Shown: positions 36,299 through 46,898, counted from the first letter of the stretch. The stretch: 64,000 nt of DNA from Marinobacter excellens HL-55 (GCA_001314845.1 LJZQ01000019.1:1-64000); one strand, 5' to 3'. Made by a program: numbers and translations. The notes: a model not told the origin generated them from the sequence alone.

Positions 36299-36613
36299 TC
36301 AGCTGTGTGACGCAAATCCGGGCATCTGGTCTTGCAAATTACTGAGGGCGGCCAGCGACTGCAGTCGATCACTGGCCCCGTCGAAGGAGAGTTTGATCTG
36401 GTTTACCAAAGCCAGCCTCTGCCAGCAAAGCAGCATTGACAACACCACACTGTGAGCCGTTAAAAGACCGAAAAGATCGATCGCCAGAACGCCACTTGAC
36501 GCATTTATAAGCTCCTCACCACGGTTGCGCAGCTGCACAACCGTGTTTGCATCCACCTCACCGGTCACTCTCAATGTAGCTCCGTCGAGCTCAACGGCTG
36601 GCGAGCTGTTCAT
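36299..36613 (-). CDS. mlaB: STAS-domain protein MlaB
   Basis: A 104-residue STAS protein, the cytoplasmic regulatory subunit of the MlaFEDB lipid transporter. It has the STAS alternation of strands and helices (ATLRVTGEVDANTVVQLRN, VLAIDLFGLLTAHSVVLSML). The position in the operon is the best evidence: its ATG overlaps the mlaC stop by four bases (ATGA). Sequence alone is weakly conserved. Confidence 0.88.
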   Translation of the reverse strand: MNSSPAVELDGATLRVTGEVDANTVVQLRNRGEELINASSGVLAIDLFGLLTAHSVVLSMLLCWQRLALVNQIKLSFDGASDRLQSLAALSNLQDQMPGFASHS

Positions 36614-37263
36614 GAGCGGTCAAGTTCTTCGTCCAGGTTCAGAGATTCGATGGCATCGCCCCAGCCATCAATCACCGCCTGCACCTGGCCGCGGTTTTCT
36701 TCCATTTCCTGAGCAAAACGATCGCGGAACGCCAGACCAATGTTGACACCCTCAACGATGACGTTCTCCATCATCCAGCGGTCGTCTGCGTTTTTGTACA
36801 TGGAGTAAGTGACCGGGTACCGATTGCCCGACGCGCTGACCATCTCCATTTGCACGGTGCCACGGCCGTCGTTGTCGCTCATGATGGTGGCGTCTTTCAC
36901 GGTGATCTCGAAGTTGTCTGCCGACACCAGCGCCTGGGCGTAGCTGTCAAACAGGCTGCGTTTGAACTTCTCGACAAACTCGTCACGCTGCTCGGGCGAG
37001 GCTTGGCGGGCGTATCGACCCATCACCCGCGCAGCAATGCGGCGAAAATCGACAAACTGATCAAGCGTTTCATCCATGCTGGCGTAAAAAGCTTCTGGGT
37101 CCTCGCTGTACAGGCCCCGCTCTGAGTTCAGTTTTTGCACCAGCTTCTGGGTGTTCTCGTCTACATATTGCTTCAGCTCGTCTTCCGGACTGGCCCAGGC
37201 CTGGCCCAGCCCCAGCGTTAACAGAGCGAAAATCAGACAGACCCGTTGTGTCAAAGCAAGCAT
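36610..37263 (-). CDS. mlaC: Periplasmic phospholipid-binding protein MlaC
   Basis: A 217-residue Ttg2D/MlaC protein with signal peptide 1-24 (VCLIFALLTLGLGQAWA). The mature fold carries one phospholipid between the outer-membrane Mla complex and MlaD. Family text: YVDENTQKLVQKLNSERG, FVDFRRIAARVMGRYARQAS, YSMYKNADDRWMMENVIVEGVNIGLAFR. AGGAG lies before the ATG. MlaA is not in this window. Confidence 0.93.
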   Translation of the reverse strand: MLALTQRVCLIFALLTLGLGQAWASPEDELKQYVDENTQKLVQKLNSERGLYSEDPEAFYASMDETLDQFVDFRRIAARVMGRYARQASPEQRDEFVEKFKRSLFDSYAQALVSADNFEITVKDATIMSDNDGRGTVQMEMVSASGNRYPVTYSMYKNADDRWMMENVIVEGVNIGLAFRDRFAQEMEENRGQVQAVIDGWGDAIESLNLDEELDRS

Positions 37264-37286
37264 TGCGTTCTCCTGTGCGTTGGCTC

Positions 37287-37736
37287 TTACCGGCCGGATG
37301 CGAAATTACTGATCATCCGTTCTAGGTTCATGGCGGACTGGGTTGAATAAAAAGCGTCACCCGCTTTCAACGACTCCAGATCCCCACCGATCGATATATC
37401 AATGTACTGCTCACCCAGAATTCCGGATGTACGTATTACTGCGGCACTGTCGGACGGAATGTTGTCTACATCCTGTTGAATCGACATGGCCACCCGCGCC
37501 TGAAACGTCTCTTTGTCCAACGTAATCGACTCGATGGTGCCGATGGTGACTCCCGCCATGGATACCTTGCCGCGCGGGGCCAGGCCACCGGTATCATTAA
37601 AGTTGGCGTAGAGGGTGTAGCGATCGTCCGATGACTGCGGCGACAAGCCACTGACCTGCAGCGCGAGAAACAGCAACGCTGCAAGCCCGGCCAGCATAAA
37701 AAGACCGACGATAATTTCTGTTGTTCTTTGCCCCAT
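37287..37736 (-). CDS. mlaD: MCE-domain lipid-transport protein MlaD
   Basis: A 149-residue inner-membrane-anchored MCE protein. One helix at 6-29 (TTEIIVGLFMLAGLAALLFL) is followed by the MCE domain with YTLYANFNDTGGLAPRGKVSMAGV and SAAVIRTSGILGEQYIDIS. Hexamers of MlaD form the periplasmic channel of the transporter. ATG 37736 (MGQRTTEI) with GGGAG upstream is chosen over an ATG at 37772 which would overlap mlaE. Confidence 0.93.
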   Translation of the reverse strand: MGQRTTEIIVGLFMLAGLAALLFLALQVSGLSPQSSDDRYTLYANFNDTGGLAPRGKVSMAGVTIGTIESITLDKETFQARVAMSIQQDVDNIPSDSAAVIRTSGILGEQYIDISIGGDLESLKAGDAFYSTQSAMNLERMISNFASGR

Positions 37737-37758
37737 GACAGGCTCCCGAAAGTTCTGG

Positions 37759-38541
37759 TTAAAAATTACCAAACATCACAGCAGTCAGCACGAAATCGAG
37801 GCCGAGTACCGCAAGGGATGAATACACCACGGTTTTGGTGGTGGCCGAACTGATGCCCGCTGACGTTGGCACACAGTCATAGCCCTGATACACCGCAATC
37901 CAGGCACAGACAAAACCGAACACCACGCTCTTGATGATGCCGTTGACCACATCATCCACAAAATCCACGGATGCCTGCATGTTGCCCCAATAAGAGCCTT
38001 CGAAAACACCCAACCACTCGACACCCACCAACATGCCGCCGATCACGCCGACCACCGAGAAAATCATCGCCAGTACCGGCATCGCCAGGAAACCCGCCCA
38101 CAGCCGGGGCGCAATCACTCGGCGCAGAGGGTCTACCCCCATCATTTCCATGCTGGACAGTTGCTCGGTCGCCTTCATCAGTCCGATCTCTGCGGTCAGT
38201 GCAGAGCCTGCCCGACCTGCAAACAACAGCGCGGTCACTACCGGCGCCAGCTCACGTACCAGCGTCAATGCAATCATTTGCCCGATCGCGGCCTCAGAGC
38301 CGAAATCACTGAGAATGGTATAGCCCTGCAGACCAAGCACCATGCCGATAAACAGGCCGGACACCACCACAATCGCAAGCGACAGCACGCCAACGGCATA
38401 CAACTGCCTGATCAGCAGCGGAAAACCCACAGACGGCTTGGGCACACCACCCACAACACCGGCCAGAAACTGGCTGGCGCGCCCGAAAGACGCAATCGTT
38501 TCGATACCAACACGCCCGAACGCGGCGATCCGGTCCATCAT
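37759..38541 (-). CDS. mlaE: Lipid-transport permease MlaE
   Basis: A 260-residue permease of the MlaE/Ttg2B family, with an amphipathic N-terminal helix and about five membrane helices. Family text: [59 protein letters not shown] and [16 protein letters not shown]. The start codon overlaps the mlaF stop, indicating coupled translation. Confidence 0.95.
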   Translation of the reverse strand: MMDRIAAFGRVGIETIASFGRASQFLAGVVGGVPKPSVGFPLLIRQLYAVGVLSLAIVVVSGLFIGMVLGLQGYTILSDFGSEAAIGQMIALTLVRELAPVVTALLFAGRAGSALTAEIGLMKATEQLSSMEMMGVDPLRRVIAPRLWAGFLAMPVLAMIFSVVGVIGGMLVGVEWLGVFEGSYWGNMQASVDFVDDVVNGIIKSVVFGFVCAWIAVYQGYDCVPTSAGISSATTKTVVYSSLAVLGLDFVLTAVMFGNF

Positions 38542-39350
38542 GAGGCACCTCCCGGAAAACCGAAATCCGAGGCAGTGTCGCCAGACGGGTAATGAAACGG
38601 TACCGGACCGTCCGGCTCACCGTTAAGAAATTGCTGCACCCTCTCTGACGGATGGGCGCGTAACTCTTCCGGAGTGCCCTCACCAATCACTTTGCCATCG
38701 GCAATGATACAGGCGAAATGACAGATACTCAGGGATTCCGGCACATCGTGGGACACCAGCACGCTGGTCAGCCCCATGGAGCTGTTCAGATCCCGGATCA
38801 GCTTGACCAGAACGCCCATGGCGATCGGATCCTGCCCGGCAAACGGCTCGTCGTACATGATCAGTTCAGGGTCCAGGGCGATACTGCGGGCCAGCGCGAC
38901 CCGCCGGGTCATGCCCCCGGACAATTCCGACGGCATTAACTGGCGCGCACCTCGCAAGCCTACGGCCTCCAGCTTCATCAGCACGATATCGCGAATCATA
39001 TCCTCTGGCAGTGCCGTGTGTACGCGCAGCGGAAAGGCCACATTTTCGTAGACACTCAGATCGGTAAACAGTGCCCCGCTCTGGAACAACATACCCATCT
39101 TTTCCCGCAGCCGGTAAAGGTCCCGGCGCTTGAGCTTCGGCACATCATGCCCGGCCACACTCACCAGCCCTGAATCGGGCCGGAGTTGACCACCAATCAA
39201 ACGGAGTAACGTGGTTTTTCCAGTGCCACTGGGCCCCATGATGGCGGTGATTTTGCCCTTGGGAATATTCAGGGTAACACCATCAAAAATGCGCCGACCG
39301 GAGCGGGAAAACACAACGTCCTTCAATGTTATGTATGCAGATGACACCAT
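38538..39350 (-). CDS. mlaF: Lipid-transport ATPase MlaF
   Basis: A 270-residue ABC ATPase, first gene of the mla operon. Walker A GPSGTGKT, signature [15 protein letters not shown], Walker [15 protein letters not shown] and switch His in [10 protein letters not shown]. The C-terminal tail of about 30 residues ([19 protein letters not shown]) is a MlaF trait thought to contact the neighbouring subunit. AAGGAT precedes the ATG. It is divergent from kdsD across 216 bases that should carry both promoters. Confidence 0.95.
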   Translation of the reverse strand: MVSSAYITLKDVVFSRSGRRIFDGVTLNIPKGKITAIMGPSGTGKTTLLRLIGGQLRPDSGLVSVAGHDVPKLKRRDLYRLREKMGMLFQSGALFTDLSVYENVAFPLRVHTALPEDMIRDIVLMKLEAVGLRGARQLMPSELSGGMTRRVALARSIALDPELIMYDEPFAGQDPIAMGVLVKLIRDLNSSMGLTSVLVSHDVPESLSICHFACIIADGKVIGEGTPEELRAHPSERVQQFLNGEPDGPVPFHYPSGDTASDFGFPGGAS

Positions 39351-39566
39351 AATCCATCCTTTTCAGGGAGCGCCTACAGTATGACAAGCGCCGCCACAGC
39401 TCAATGGTGCGCCCGTTAAAGCTACGTAAAATGTCTTGATGGCAATGATCAGATTCCCTGAACGTTGGCAGTCACCCGGCTTAACAATGATATACTTCGG
39501 GCACATACACCCGGGCACCCAAACGCGCCGGACAAACCAGACCGACCGAGCAGACAACCAGCCGAG

Positions 39567-40556
39567 ATGACAGATTCCAATTTTTCAGGTTCGCCAGACT
39601 ACCGCTCACCCGCACTGCGGGCCATTCGTATTGAGCGCGAAGCAATCGAAACTCTGGAAGACCGTATAAACGGCCACTTTACCAAAGCCTGCGAAGTCAT
39701 CATGGCCTGTAAAGGCCGGGTTGTTGTGACCGGCATGGGCAAGTCCGGCCACATCGGCAACAAGATCGCCGCCACTCTGGCCAGCACGGGCACGCCTTCG
39801 TTTTTCGTTCATCCTGGCGAAGCAAGCCACGGTGACATGGGCATGATCACGCCGCAGGATGTGGTGATCGCCATTTCCAACAGTGGCAGCACCAGCGAAG
39901 TGGTCACCATTCTGCCTCTGATCAAGCGCATGGGCGCCCCCCTGATCAGCATGACCGGCAACCCGAATTCGGTTCTGGCCAAAGAAGCCGTTGCCAACCT
40001 GGACGTGAGCGTTGCCCTGGAGGCCTGCCCGCTGGGGCTGGCGCCAACCTCCAGCACCACGGCAACCCTGGTTATGGGCGACGCCCTGGCCGTTGCCTTG
40101 CTGGAGGCGCGCGGCTTCAGCGCGGAGGACTTTGCGTTTTCCCACCCCGGCGGCAGCCTGGGACGACGTTTGTTACTGCGGGTCTCTGACATTATGCATT
40201 CGGGTGATCAGATTCCCCGGGTTCTGGAAGACACCACGCTCAGCGGTGCCTTGCTGGAAATTACCCGCAAAGGACTGGGCATGACCACCATTGTCAGCGC
40301 CAAGGGCGAGCTGACCGGCATCTTCACCGACGGTGACCTGCGCCGGACCCTCGACAAGTCGGCCGACGTCCATAAAACGTTGATCCGCGATGTCATGACC
40401 CGCAACGGCAAGACCATCCGGGCCGACCACCTGGCGGCCGAAGCCCTGAACATCATGGAGGAGATGAAGATCAACGCCCTTCCCGTCACCGACGACGACG
40501 GCAATCTGGTTGGCGCCATCAACATGCATGACCTGCTGCGCGCCGGCGTGATTTAA
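39567..40556 (+). CDS. kdsD: Arabinose-5-phosphate isomerase KdsD
   Basis: A 329-residue enzyme that converts ribulose-5-phosphate to arabinose-5-phosphate for Kdo synthesis. SIS domain at about 35-180 (VVVTGMGKSGHIGNKIAATL, ISNSGSTSEV), then two CBS domains (about 205-325; LRRTLDKSADVHKTLIRDVM). ATG 39567 is chosen because the protein then begins like family members; upstream frame extension is unrelated. First gene of the kds-lpt-rpoN cluster. Confidence 0.94.
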   Translation: MTDSNFSGSPDYRSPALRAIRIEREAIETLEDRINGHFTKACEVIMACKGRVVVTGMGKSGHIGNKIAATLASTGTPSFFVHPGEASHGDMGMITPQDVVIAISNSGSTSEVVTILPLIKRMGAPLISMTGNPNSVLAKEAVANLDVSVALEACPLGLAPTSSTTATLVMGDALAVALLEARGFSAEDFAFSHPGGSLGRRLLLRVSDIMHSGDQIPRVLEDTTLSGALLEITRKGLGMTTIVSAKGELTGIFTDGDLRRTLDKSADVHKTLIRDVMTRNGKTIRADHLAAEALNIMEEMKINALPVTDDDGNLVGAINMHDLLRAGVI

Positions 40557-40567
40557 GAGGCCACCCA

Positions 40568-41137
40568 ATGATCGACCTGACCCCGCCGATGCATGAAAAC
40601 TGGAGTGACGAGCTCAAGGCGAAAGCCGCCGCCATACGCCTGATTGCGCTGGACGTTGACGGCATCATGAGCGATGGCCGGCTGTACTTCAGCGCCACTG
40701 GCGATGAACTCAAAGCCTTCAATATTCTGGACGGCCTGGGCCTGAAGCAGTTGATGAGCGCCGGCATTACGGTTGCTGTAATCACCGGCCGGCGCTCGCC
40801 ACTGACCGAAAAACGCATGACCGATCTTGGCATTCCGCACCTGATGCAGGGCCGTGAAGACAAGAAAGTGGCGCTGCAGGAACTGGTGTCGACCATGAAC
40901 ATCAGCCCTGAACAGATCGCTTATATGGGCGACGACCTGCCCGACTTGCCCGCCCTGCAGTATGCTGGCCTCGGTATTACCGTGCCAAACGGCTACTGGC
41001 TGGTGCGTCAGTCGGCAGATTACTGTACCTCGGTCCAGGGTGGTTATGGTGCCGTTCGGGAGGCCTGTGACCTGATTCTTTGGGCGCAAAATCGCTTGCA
41101 AGCCACCCTGCAACCTTATCTGAACGGGGCATCATGA
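40568..41137 (+). CDS. kdsC: Kdo-8-phosphate phosphatase KdsC
   Basis: A 189-residue HAD phosphatase releasing Kdo from Kdo-8-phosphate. HAD motif I is LDVDGIMSDG; motif II in VAVITGRRS; motif IV GDDLPDLPAL. It follows kdsD by 11 bases, and its stop overlaps the lptC ATG (ATGA). Confidence 0.95.
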   Translation: MIDLTPPMHENWSDELKAKAAAIRLIALDVDGIMSDGRLYFSATGDELKAFNILDGLGLKQLMSAGITVAVITGRRSPLTEKRMTDLGIPHLMQGREDKKVALQELVSTMNISPEQIAYMGDDLPDLPALQYAGLGITVPNGYWLVRQSADYCTSVQGGYGAVREACDLILWAQNRLQATLQPYLNGAS

Positions 41138-41733
41138 ATCTCGACACGCTGTCAGCTCTATTTCGAAAACCTCGGCTGCGGACAATGGCGCTGGTCGCCA
41201 CGGTCATGGCCACCGTGTTTTTGATGTGGCAGCGTGAAGAAGTGGATGAGCTGGGTGGCGATGCCACAGAACTGAGGGGCCCGTCAGAACCCGACAGTTT
41301 TGTTGTTGAGGGCCGCTACACAACGTGGGATGAGCAGGGCAACCTCAAGATGACCCTCGCCAGCCCCCGCATTGAACAGTTTGATGACAGCGATCATGCG
41401 ACCATGAACACCCCCCGAGCCAGAATTTACAGTGCGCAGGGTGTCGACCCATGGATTATTGAAGCGGATGAAGGTAGCCTCCAGCAAAACGAAGATTGGG
41501 TGACACTGACCGGTAACGTCGTGGTGCTGAGGCAGACTGCAGATTCAGAGGCAACGCTGACAACCCAGTCGCTGACTCTGGACAATCAGCAAGGCATCGT
41601 ACATACCGACCAACCGGTCACCATAACCGAACCATTCGGTGTTACCCGGGCCACCGGCATGAAAGCATGGGTCGACCAACGCATACTGGAACTCAACTCC
41701 CGGGTGGAAGGGCAATATGAAACCATCAGGTAA
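41134..41733 (+). CDS. lptC: LPS export protein LptC
   Basis: A 199-residue bitopic protein with one N-terminal helix (about 18-35, MALVATVMATVFLMW) and a periplasmic jellyroll (about 60-195). It passes LPS from the LptB2FG complex to LptA. ATG 41134 overlaps the kdsC stop. Family text is loose: SFVVEGRYTTWDEQGNLKM and TLTGNVVVLRQT. Confidence 0.9.
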   Translation: MNLDTLSALFRKPRLRTMALVATVMATVFLMWQREEVDELGGDATELRGPSEPDSFVVEGRYTTWDEQGNLKMTLASPRIEQFDDSDHATMNTPRARIYSAQGVDPWIIEADEGSLQQNEDWVTLTGNVVVLRQTADSEATLTTQSLTLDNQQGIVHTDQPVTITEPFGVTRATGMKAWVDQRILELNSRVEGQYETIR

Positions 41734-42244
41734 ACGCGCTTACGTCTTGCTGGCAACGCTGATCATCTCGAGCACGGCGGCGGCCTTTGACATGGACTCG
41801 GACGCCCCGATCCGGGTCAGTGCCGACACCGCCAGGCTCGATGACACCGAGGGCACCGCGGTCTACAGCGGCGACGTAGAGCTGGTGCAGGGCGAGACGC
41901 AACTGAACGCCGAACGCGTGGTGCTGTACCGGAACCAGGAGGGCCTGAGCCGGATTGAGGCCAGTGGCGAGCCTGCGCGCTATCGCCAACCGGCCAGAGA
42001 GGGCGAGGCAATGACCGATGCCAGAGCCCGTAACATCACCTGGTCCGCAGCCGAAAGCCAGCTTACTTTTGAGCGACAGGCGGTCATTGAGCAAGGCAAC
42101 AACGTATTCCGTGGTGACGTCATTCACTACGACACGGTGCGCAGGGTAGTCACCGCAGAAGGCGGCACGCCTTCGGAAGACAGCTCCGGCCGGGTAGAGA
42201 TGGTGATCCAGCCTCGCAGCGGCGAAAACCCCACAGACGAATAG
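41717..42244 (+). CDS. lptA: LPS export periplasmic bridge protein LptA
   Basis: A 175-residue periplasmic protein with signal peptide 1-23 ([16 protein letters not shown]). Repeated jellyroll strands ([40 protein letters not shown]) match LptA, which forms the LPS bridge across the periplasm. It overlaps the lptC end by 17 bases. A slightly longer acidic C-terminal tail (SGENPTDE) is present. Confidence 0.92.
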   Translation: MKPSGKRAYVLLATLIISSTAAAFDMDSDAPIRVSADTARLDDTEGTAVYSGDVELVQGETQLNAERVVLYRNQEGLSRIEASGEPARYRQPAREGEAMTDARARNITWSAAESQLTFERQAVIEQGNNVFRGDVIHYDTVRRVVTAEGGTPSEDSSGRVEMVIQPRSGENPTDE

Positions 42245-42251
42245 GTTTCTG

Positions 42252-42977
42252 ATGGCAGTTCTCAGGGCCAGCAATCTGGCCAAAAGCTACAAACAGAAAA
42301 AAGTGGTTCTGGACGTTTCCCTGGAAATTCGCTCAGGTGAAATCGTCGGGCTGCTCGGCCCTAATGGCGCCGGCAAAACAACCTGCTTCTACATGATTGT
42401 CGGCCTGGTGCCTTCCGATCGAGGCCGGGTCACCATCGACAGTCAGGACATCACGCCCCTGCCGATGCATGGTCGTGCCCGCAAAGGCATCGGTTACCTG
42501 CCCCAGGAAGCCTCGGTGTTCCGCAAACTGACCGTGCGCGACAACATCATGGCCATTCTGGAAACCCGCAAAGACATGAAACGGCCTGAGCGGGAAGCCA
42601 AGCTGGAGGAGCTGCTGGAAGAGTTTCATATTACCCACATCAGAGACAGTCTCGGCATGGCTCTGTCTGGCGGTGAACGCCGGCGTGTGGAAATTGCCCG
42701 GGCACTGGCGATGGAGCCCGCCTTCATTCTGCTCGACGAACCCTTTGCCGGGGTCGATCCGATCTCGGTCAGCGACATCAAGCACATCATCCGCCACCTG
42801 CGCGACAAAGGTATCGGGGTACTGATTACTGACCACAACGTGCGCGAAACACTCGACATCTGCGAGAACGCCTACATCGTCTCGGGCGGTCACATCATCG
42901 CCTCCGGCAATGCCGAGGCCATTCTAGCTAACCAGCAGGTCAAGGAAGTCTATCTGGGCAATGAATTCCGCCTGTAA
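42252..42977 (+). CDS. lptB: LPS export ATPase LptB
   Basis: A 241-residue ABC ATPase powering LPS extraction. Walker [10 protein letters not shown]-loop region [17 protein letters not shown], signature [17 protein letters not shown], Walker [15 protein letters not shown], switch His in [11 protein letters not shown]. LptB-specific C-terminus [10 protein letters not shown] is present. It lies 7 bases after lptA. Confidence 0.96.
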   Translation: MAVLRASNLAKSYKQKKVVLDVSLEIRSGEIVGLLGPNGAGKTTCFYMIVGLVPSDRGRVTIDSQDITPLPMHGRARKGIGYLPQEASVFRKLTVRDNIMAILETRKDMKRPEREAKLEELLEEFHITHIRDSLGMALSGGERRRVEIARALAMEPAFILLDEPFAGVDPISVSDIKHIIRHLRDKGIGVLITDHNVRETLDICENAYIVSGGHIIASGNAEAILANQQVKEVYLGNEFRL

Positions 42978-43158
42978 CCGGATCGATGCCAGCGCAGACC
43001 GAGGTCTGATTGTTTTGATGATCTGTAGCAAGTAAACTCGGCAAAGAACTTGCTTAAACTGCCACCAGGGCACGGCAAGTGTCCAGCGTACAACAATTTT
43101 TAGCCTGTACGCAGGCGATGTCACCAACGGAACGACCTTGATTTATGGATCTTGAGCC

Positions 43159-44694
43159 ATGGTTATGAAAGCCTCGTTACAGCTTAAAATGGGCCAGAGT
43201 CTGACCATGACTCCCCAGCTGCAACAGGCCATCCGTTTGTTGCAACTGTCCACCCTTGATCTCCAGCAGGAAATCCAGCAAGCACTGGAGTCCAACCCCA
43301 TGCTGGAAAACCCGGAAGATGACGATCTACCGGAGAGCGGCGACACCGACAACAACGCTCAGGACGATCAAACAGAGAGCAGTGCCGAGTACGACGAGTC
43401 GAGCGCAGACGTCAGCACCGACTGGGACGAAAACGAAAACGGACCGGACTGGTCTTCCGAGAACGAAATTCCGGACGCCATCCCCGATGACCTGCCGGTT
43501 GATACCGCCTGGGACGACATTTATCAGTCCGCTCCCGCCGCTGCCAGCAAAGGCGATGATGAAAACGAATCGGACTTTGAAACCCGCAACTCGCCAACAG
43601 AAACCCTGCGGGATCATCTGGAATGGCAGCTCAACCTGACACCGATGAATGAGCGCGACAGCGCCATCGCCCACGCGCTGATGGACGCCGTCGACGAACG
43701 CGGCTATCTGACTTCACCTATTGAGGAAATCTACTCAGGCCTGCAGGACGATACCGAAGAAGACCCTCTGGAGCTGGACGAGGTGGAAGCCGTCATGCAC
43801 CGGCTCCAACATTTCGACCCGCCGGGAGTTTTCGCCCGGGACCTGCAGGAATGCCTGCTGATTCAGCTGAATCAACTGCCACCCGACACCCCTTGGTTGC
43901 GCCAGGCGCGATTGGTGGTCACCCAGTTCTTGCACCTGCTGGGCAACAGGGATTACGCCCAGTTACTGCGCCGCAGCCGCCTGAAAGAAGACCAGCTCAG
44001 GGATGTGCTTGCGCTGATCACCAGCCTGAACCCCAGGCCGGGTGATGTGGTGGATCGCACTGAACCCGATTACGTGATTCCGGACGTCATTGTGCGCAAG
44101 CATGAGGGCCGCTGGCGGGTAGAACTGAACCCGGAGATCGCGCCTCGCATCCGGGTAAATGCCAGCTACGCGTCGCTCATTCGCCGAGCCGACAGCAGTG
44201 CCGACAACACCTACCTGCGCGACCAGCTGCAGGAGGCCAAATGGTTCATTAAAAGCCTGCAAAGCCGCAATGAGACCCTGCTTAAAGTTGCCACGCGCAT
44301 TGTTGAACACCAGCAAGGCTTTCTGGATCTCGGCGACGAAGCCATGAAGCCCCTGATTTTGTCTGACATTGCCCAGGCCGTGGAAATGCATGAATCCACC
44401 ATCTCACGGGTGACCACTCAGAAATACATGCACACCCCCCGGGGCATCTTCGAGCTGAAGTACTTTTTCTCAAGCCATGTCAGCACCGCAGAGGGCGGAG
44501 AATGTTCCTCTACCGCCATTCGTGCGATGATCAAAAAGCTGATTGCTGAAGAAACTCCAAAAAAGCCATTGAGCGATAGCAAAATTGCAGCCATGCTTGG
44601 GGAACAGGGAATTAACGTAGCGCGGCGCACGGTCGCCAAATACCGGGAGGCGATGCACATACCTCCTTCGAACGAGCGCAAACGACTGGTTTAA
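43159..44694 (+). CDS. rpoN: RNA polymerase sigma-54 factor
   Basis: A 511-residue sigma-54. Region I is [20 protein letters not shown] (ATG 43159 or, as in homologs, ATG 43165), with an acidic region II to about residue 140. The core-binding domain follows, and the C-terminal RpoN box [10 protein letters not shown], which reads the -24 GG element, is intact. It directs the pilA promoter found in this window. A 181-base gap separates it from lptB, so it may have its own promoter. Confidence 0.96.
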   Translation: MVMKASLQLKMGQSLTMTPQLQQAIRLLQLSTLDLQQEIQQALESNPMLENPEDDDLPESGDTDNNAQDDQTESSAEYDESSADVSTDWDENENGPDWSSENEIPDAIPDDLPVDTAWDDIYQSAPAAASKGDDENESDFETRNSPTETLRDHLEWQLNLTPMNERDSAIAHALMDAVDERGYLTSPIEEIYSGLQDDTEEDPLELDEVEAVMHRLQHFDPPGVFARDLQECLLIQLNQLPPDTPWLRQARLVVTQFLHLLGNRDYAQLLRRSRLKEDQLRDVLALITSLNPRPGDVVDRTEPDYVIPDVIVRKHEGRWRVELNPEIAPRIRVNASYASLIRRADSSADNTYLRDQLQEAKWFIKSLQSRNETLLKVATRIVEHQQGFLDLGDEAMKPLILSDIAQAVEMHESTISRVTTQKYMHTPRGIFELKYFFSSHVSTAEGGECSSTAIRAMIKKLIAEETPKKPLSDSKIAAMLGEQGINVARRTVAKYREAMHIPPSNERKRLV

Positions 44695-44767
44695 GGTTTT
44701 GCCGGTGCACGAAGCACCGGTATTCAGCCCGGCAGAAATGCCGGCACGATGACAACAGGAGACGCCT

Positions 44768-45070
44768 ATGCAACTCAATATTTCAGGCCATCACGTAGAA
44801 CTGACCCCTGCATTGAAGGATTACGTCAACACCAAGTTCGAAAAGCTGGAGCGTCACTTTGATCACATCAGCAACTGCCAGGTGACGCTGGAAATTGAGA
44901 AAGTTCGTCAGATGGCCGAAGCCACCCTGCACGTCATCGGTGGCGAGATTCACGCAAAGGCTGAAAACGAGGATATGTACGCGGCGATCGATGCGCTGGT
45001 AGACAAGCTGGACCGCCAGATCCTCAAGCACAAAGAAAAGAACGTAGACCGGATGCACGGTAACGGCTGA
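44768..45070 (+). CDS. hpf: Ribosome hibernation promoting factor (short form)
   Basis: A 100-residue Hpf/YfiA-family protein. Text NISGHHVELTPALKDYVNTK, ERHFDHISNCQVTLEIEK and KAENEDMYAAIDALVDKLDR fits short Hpf, which dimerises 70S ribosomes together with RMF. Sits between rpoN and ptsN as in many Proteobacteria. Hairpins without T runs lie between rpoN and this gene (CCGGTGC-ACGAA-GCACCGG at 44702-44720). Confidence 0.95.
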   Translation: MQLNISGHHVELTPALKDYVNTKFEKLERHFDHISNCQVTLEIEKVRQMAEATLHVIGGEIHAKAENEDMYAAIDALVDKLDRQILKHKEKNVDRMHGNG

Positions 45071-45114
45071 GCGCTGCATTTAGCGCCACCTTACCGGGTG
45101 TTTCAATAGATCGA

Positions 45115-45151
45115 GCTGCGGCGGGGTTTCACCGGCCGCAGCCTTTTTTTT
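45115..45151 (+). terminator. Rho-independent terminator after hpf
   Basis: GCTGCGGC and GCCGCAGC form an 8-bp GC-rich stem with a 12-base loop, followed after one C by eight T. It lies between hpf and ptsN and should separate rpoN-hpf transcripts from ptsN, or attenuate read-through. ptsN begins 20 bases later. Confidence 0.88.
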
Positions 45152-45170
45152 ACGGAATCACAGTCGATCC

Positions 45171-45641
45171 ATGAGCGATACATCCCTGACTATCGACAAC
45201 ATTCTGGCTCCTGAACTGACGCTGTGCCGGGTACCGGCTTCAAGTAAAAAGCGCGTTCTGGAGACCATCGCTGAACACATTCATCAGCAGGATGAAACTC
45301 TCAGCGACACCCAGATTTTCAGTAACCTGGTATCCCGGGAAAGACTTGGCAGCACAGGCATCGGCCAGGGTATCGCGATACCTCACTGCCGTCTTGAAGG
45401 GCTCGACCGCGTGATCGGCGTACTGATGACTCTGGAAGAGCGCATCGACTTTGATGCGATAGACAACCAGCCGGTGGATCTGGTTTTTGCCCTGGTTGTG
45501 CCCAAAGAAGCGACCAGTGAGCACCTTGAACTGCTGAGCCAACTGGCCGAGAAATTCAACGAAAGCGCCTTCTGCGAACGGCTCCGCCAGTGCGAGGATG
45601 CCGGCGTTCTTTACCAGAGCATGACCGCCGCCGGCACCTGA
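45171..45641 (+). CDS. ptsN: Nitrogen PTS EIIA protein PtsN
   Basis: A 156-residue EIIA-Ntr. The phosphorylated His72 is in GIAIPHCRL. It accepts phosphate from NPr and regulates potassium uptake, nitrogen and envelope responses instead of carrying sugar. Text VSRERLGSTGIGQG and LVFALVVPKEATSEHLELLS is typical. It begins just after the terminator that follows hpf. Confidence 0.95.
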   Translation: MSDTSLTIDNILAPELTLCRVPASSKKRVLETIAEHIHQQDETLSDTQIFSNLVSRERLGSTGIGQGIAIPHCRLEGLDRVIGVLMTLEERIDFDAIDNQPVDLVFALVVPKEATSEHLELLSQLAEKFNESAFCERLRQCEDAGVLYQSMTAAGT

Positions 45642-45681
45642 GACTCACCGCGTCAGCAAAAGTAAGGAAGGAGTGCCCATC

Positions 45682-46566
45682 ATGAAACTGATCATCGTCA
45701 GCGGCCGGTCCGGATCCGGCAAAAGCACCGCACTGCACGTGCTGGAGGATCTGGGTTTCTATTGCATTGACAACCTTCCTATCGGACTGCTGTTCCCGCT
45801 GACCCGAGAGGCCGCCAGCCAGGAAGCGCCCGGCCGACTCAGAAAAATGGCGGTCAGCATTGACGCCCGCAACCTGTCCGCAGAACTGGCTAATTTCGAG
45901 CAAATTTACGATCAGCTTCGCGATACCGGCATAGTGGTTGAGATCATTTTTCTGGATGCTGATGAGCAATCGCTGTTGCAACGGTTCCACGCCACCCGCC
46001 GCAAGCACCCGCTAAGCGACGACAAAACGTCCCTGCGTGAAGCCATCAACAACGAAAAAGCCTTGTTGGAGCCGCTGTCGAAACTGGCCGATCTCTACGT
46101 CAACACCACGGGCCTGTCGATGTATGAACTGCGGGACATGGTCAAACAGCGCGTGGCCGGACGCAAAGATCAGGAACTGGCATTGCTGTTTCAGTCCTTT
46201 GGGTTCAAGCATGGCGTTCCGGTGGATTCAGACTATGTCTTTGATGTTCGCTGCCTTCCGAATCCCTACTGGGACACCAGTCTGCGCAAGTACATCGGCA
46301 CCGACCAGCCGGTTATCGATTTTCTCGAACGGGAATCACTAACCGGCCAGATGGTAGACGACCTCACTCGCTTTCTGGATACCTGGCTACCGTCCTTTGC
46401 TGACAGCAATCGCAGTTACATGACCATTTCGATTGGCTGTACCGGTGGCCAACATCGCTCTGTGTATGTGTGTGAGCAACTCGGCCGTCATTTCAGTGCC
46501 CGTTACAACAACGTTCAGGTACGCCACACCGAACTGCCTCACCTTCAGGCGCGTGGGGAGATCTGA
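45682..46566 (+). CDS. rapZ: RNase adapter protein RapZ
   Basis: A 294-residue P-loop protein with Walker A GRSGSGKS (8-15) and the C-terminal RNA-binding domain including FDVRCLPNPYW, SIGCTGGQHRSVYVCEQL. In enterics RapZ guides RNase E to GlmZ to control glucosamine-6-phosphate synthase; the sRNA partner here is unknown. ATG 45682 after AAGGAAGG is used; a GTG nine bases upstream is less likely. Confidence 0.95.
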   Translation: MKLIIVSGRSGSGKSTALHVLEDLGFYCIDNLPIGLLFPLTREAASQEAPGRLRKMAVSIDARNLSAELANFEQIYDQLRDTGIVVEIIFLDADEQSLLQRFHATRRKHPLSDDKTSLREAINNEKALLEPLSKLADLYVNTTGLSMYELRDMVKQRVAGRKDQELALLFQSFGFKHGVPVDSDYVFDVRCLPNPYWDTSLRKYIGTDQPVIDFLERESLTGQMVDDLTRFLDTWLPSFADSNRSYMTISIGCTGGQHRSVYVCEQLGRHFSARYNNVQVRHTELPHLQARGEI

Positions 46567-46573
46567 TCCACTC

Positions 46574-46843
46574 ATGATCTGCCAACCCATCACCATCATC
46601 AACAAACTGGGCTTGCACGCTCGTGCCACGGCCAAGCTTGTGGCCACAGCCTCTGACTTCGACAGTCAGGTGCGAATCCGCGGCAAGGGCCGGGATGTTG
46701 ACGCCAAAAACATCATGCAAGTCATGATGCTTGCCGCCAGCCAGGGCACCAACGTTGAGCTTGTTGCCGACGGTCCCGACGAACAGGATGCCATCAAGGC
46801 TCTGGTTGCGCTGATTGAGGATTATTTTGGTGAAGGGGGATAA
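46574..46843 (+). CDS. ptsO: Nitrogen PTS phosphocarrier NPr
   Basis: An 89-residue HPr-like protein. Phospho-acceptor His15 is in NKLGLHARATAKLV; the regulatory Ser region reads KNIMQVMMLAASQGT. It passes phosphate from EI-Ntr (PtsP, not here) to PtsN. ATG 46574 lies 7 bases after the rapZ stop. Confidence 0.94.
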   Translation: MICQPITIINKLGLHARATAKLVATASDFDSQVRIRGKGRDVDAKNIMQVMMLAASQGTNVELVADGPDEQDAIKALVALIEDYFGEGG

Positions 46844-46898
46844 CCCCCGATTCGCCAATTCCCTATAACTCTTTCTCACCTGAATGCGCTAACTCCGC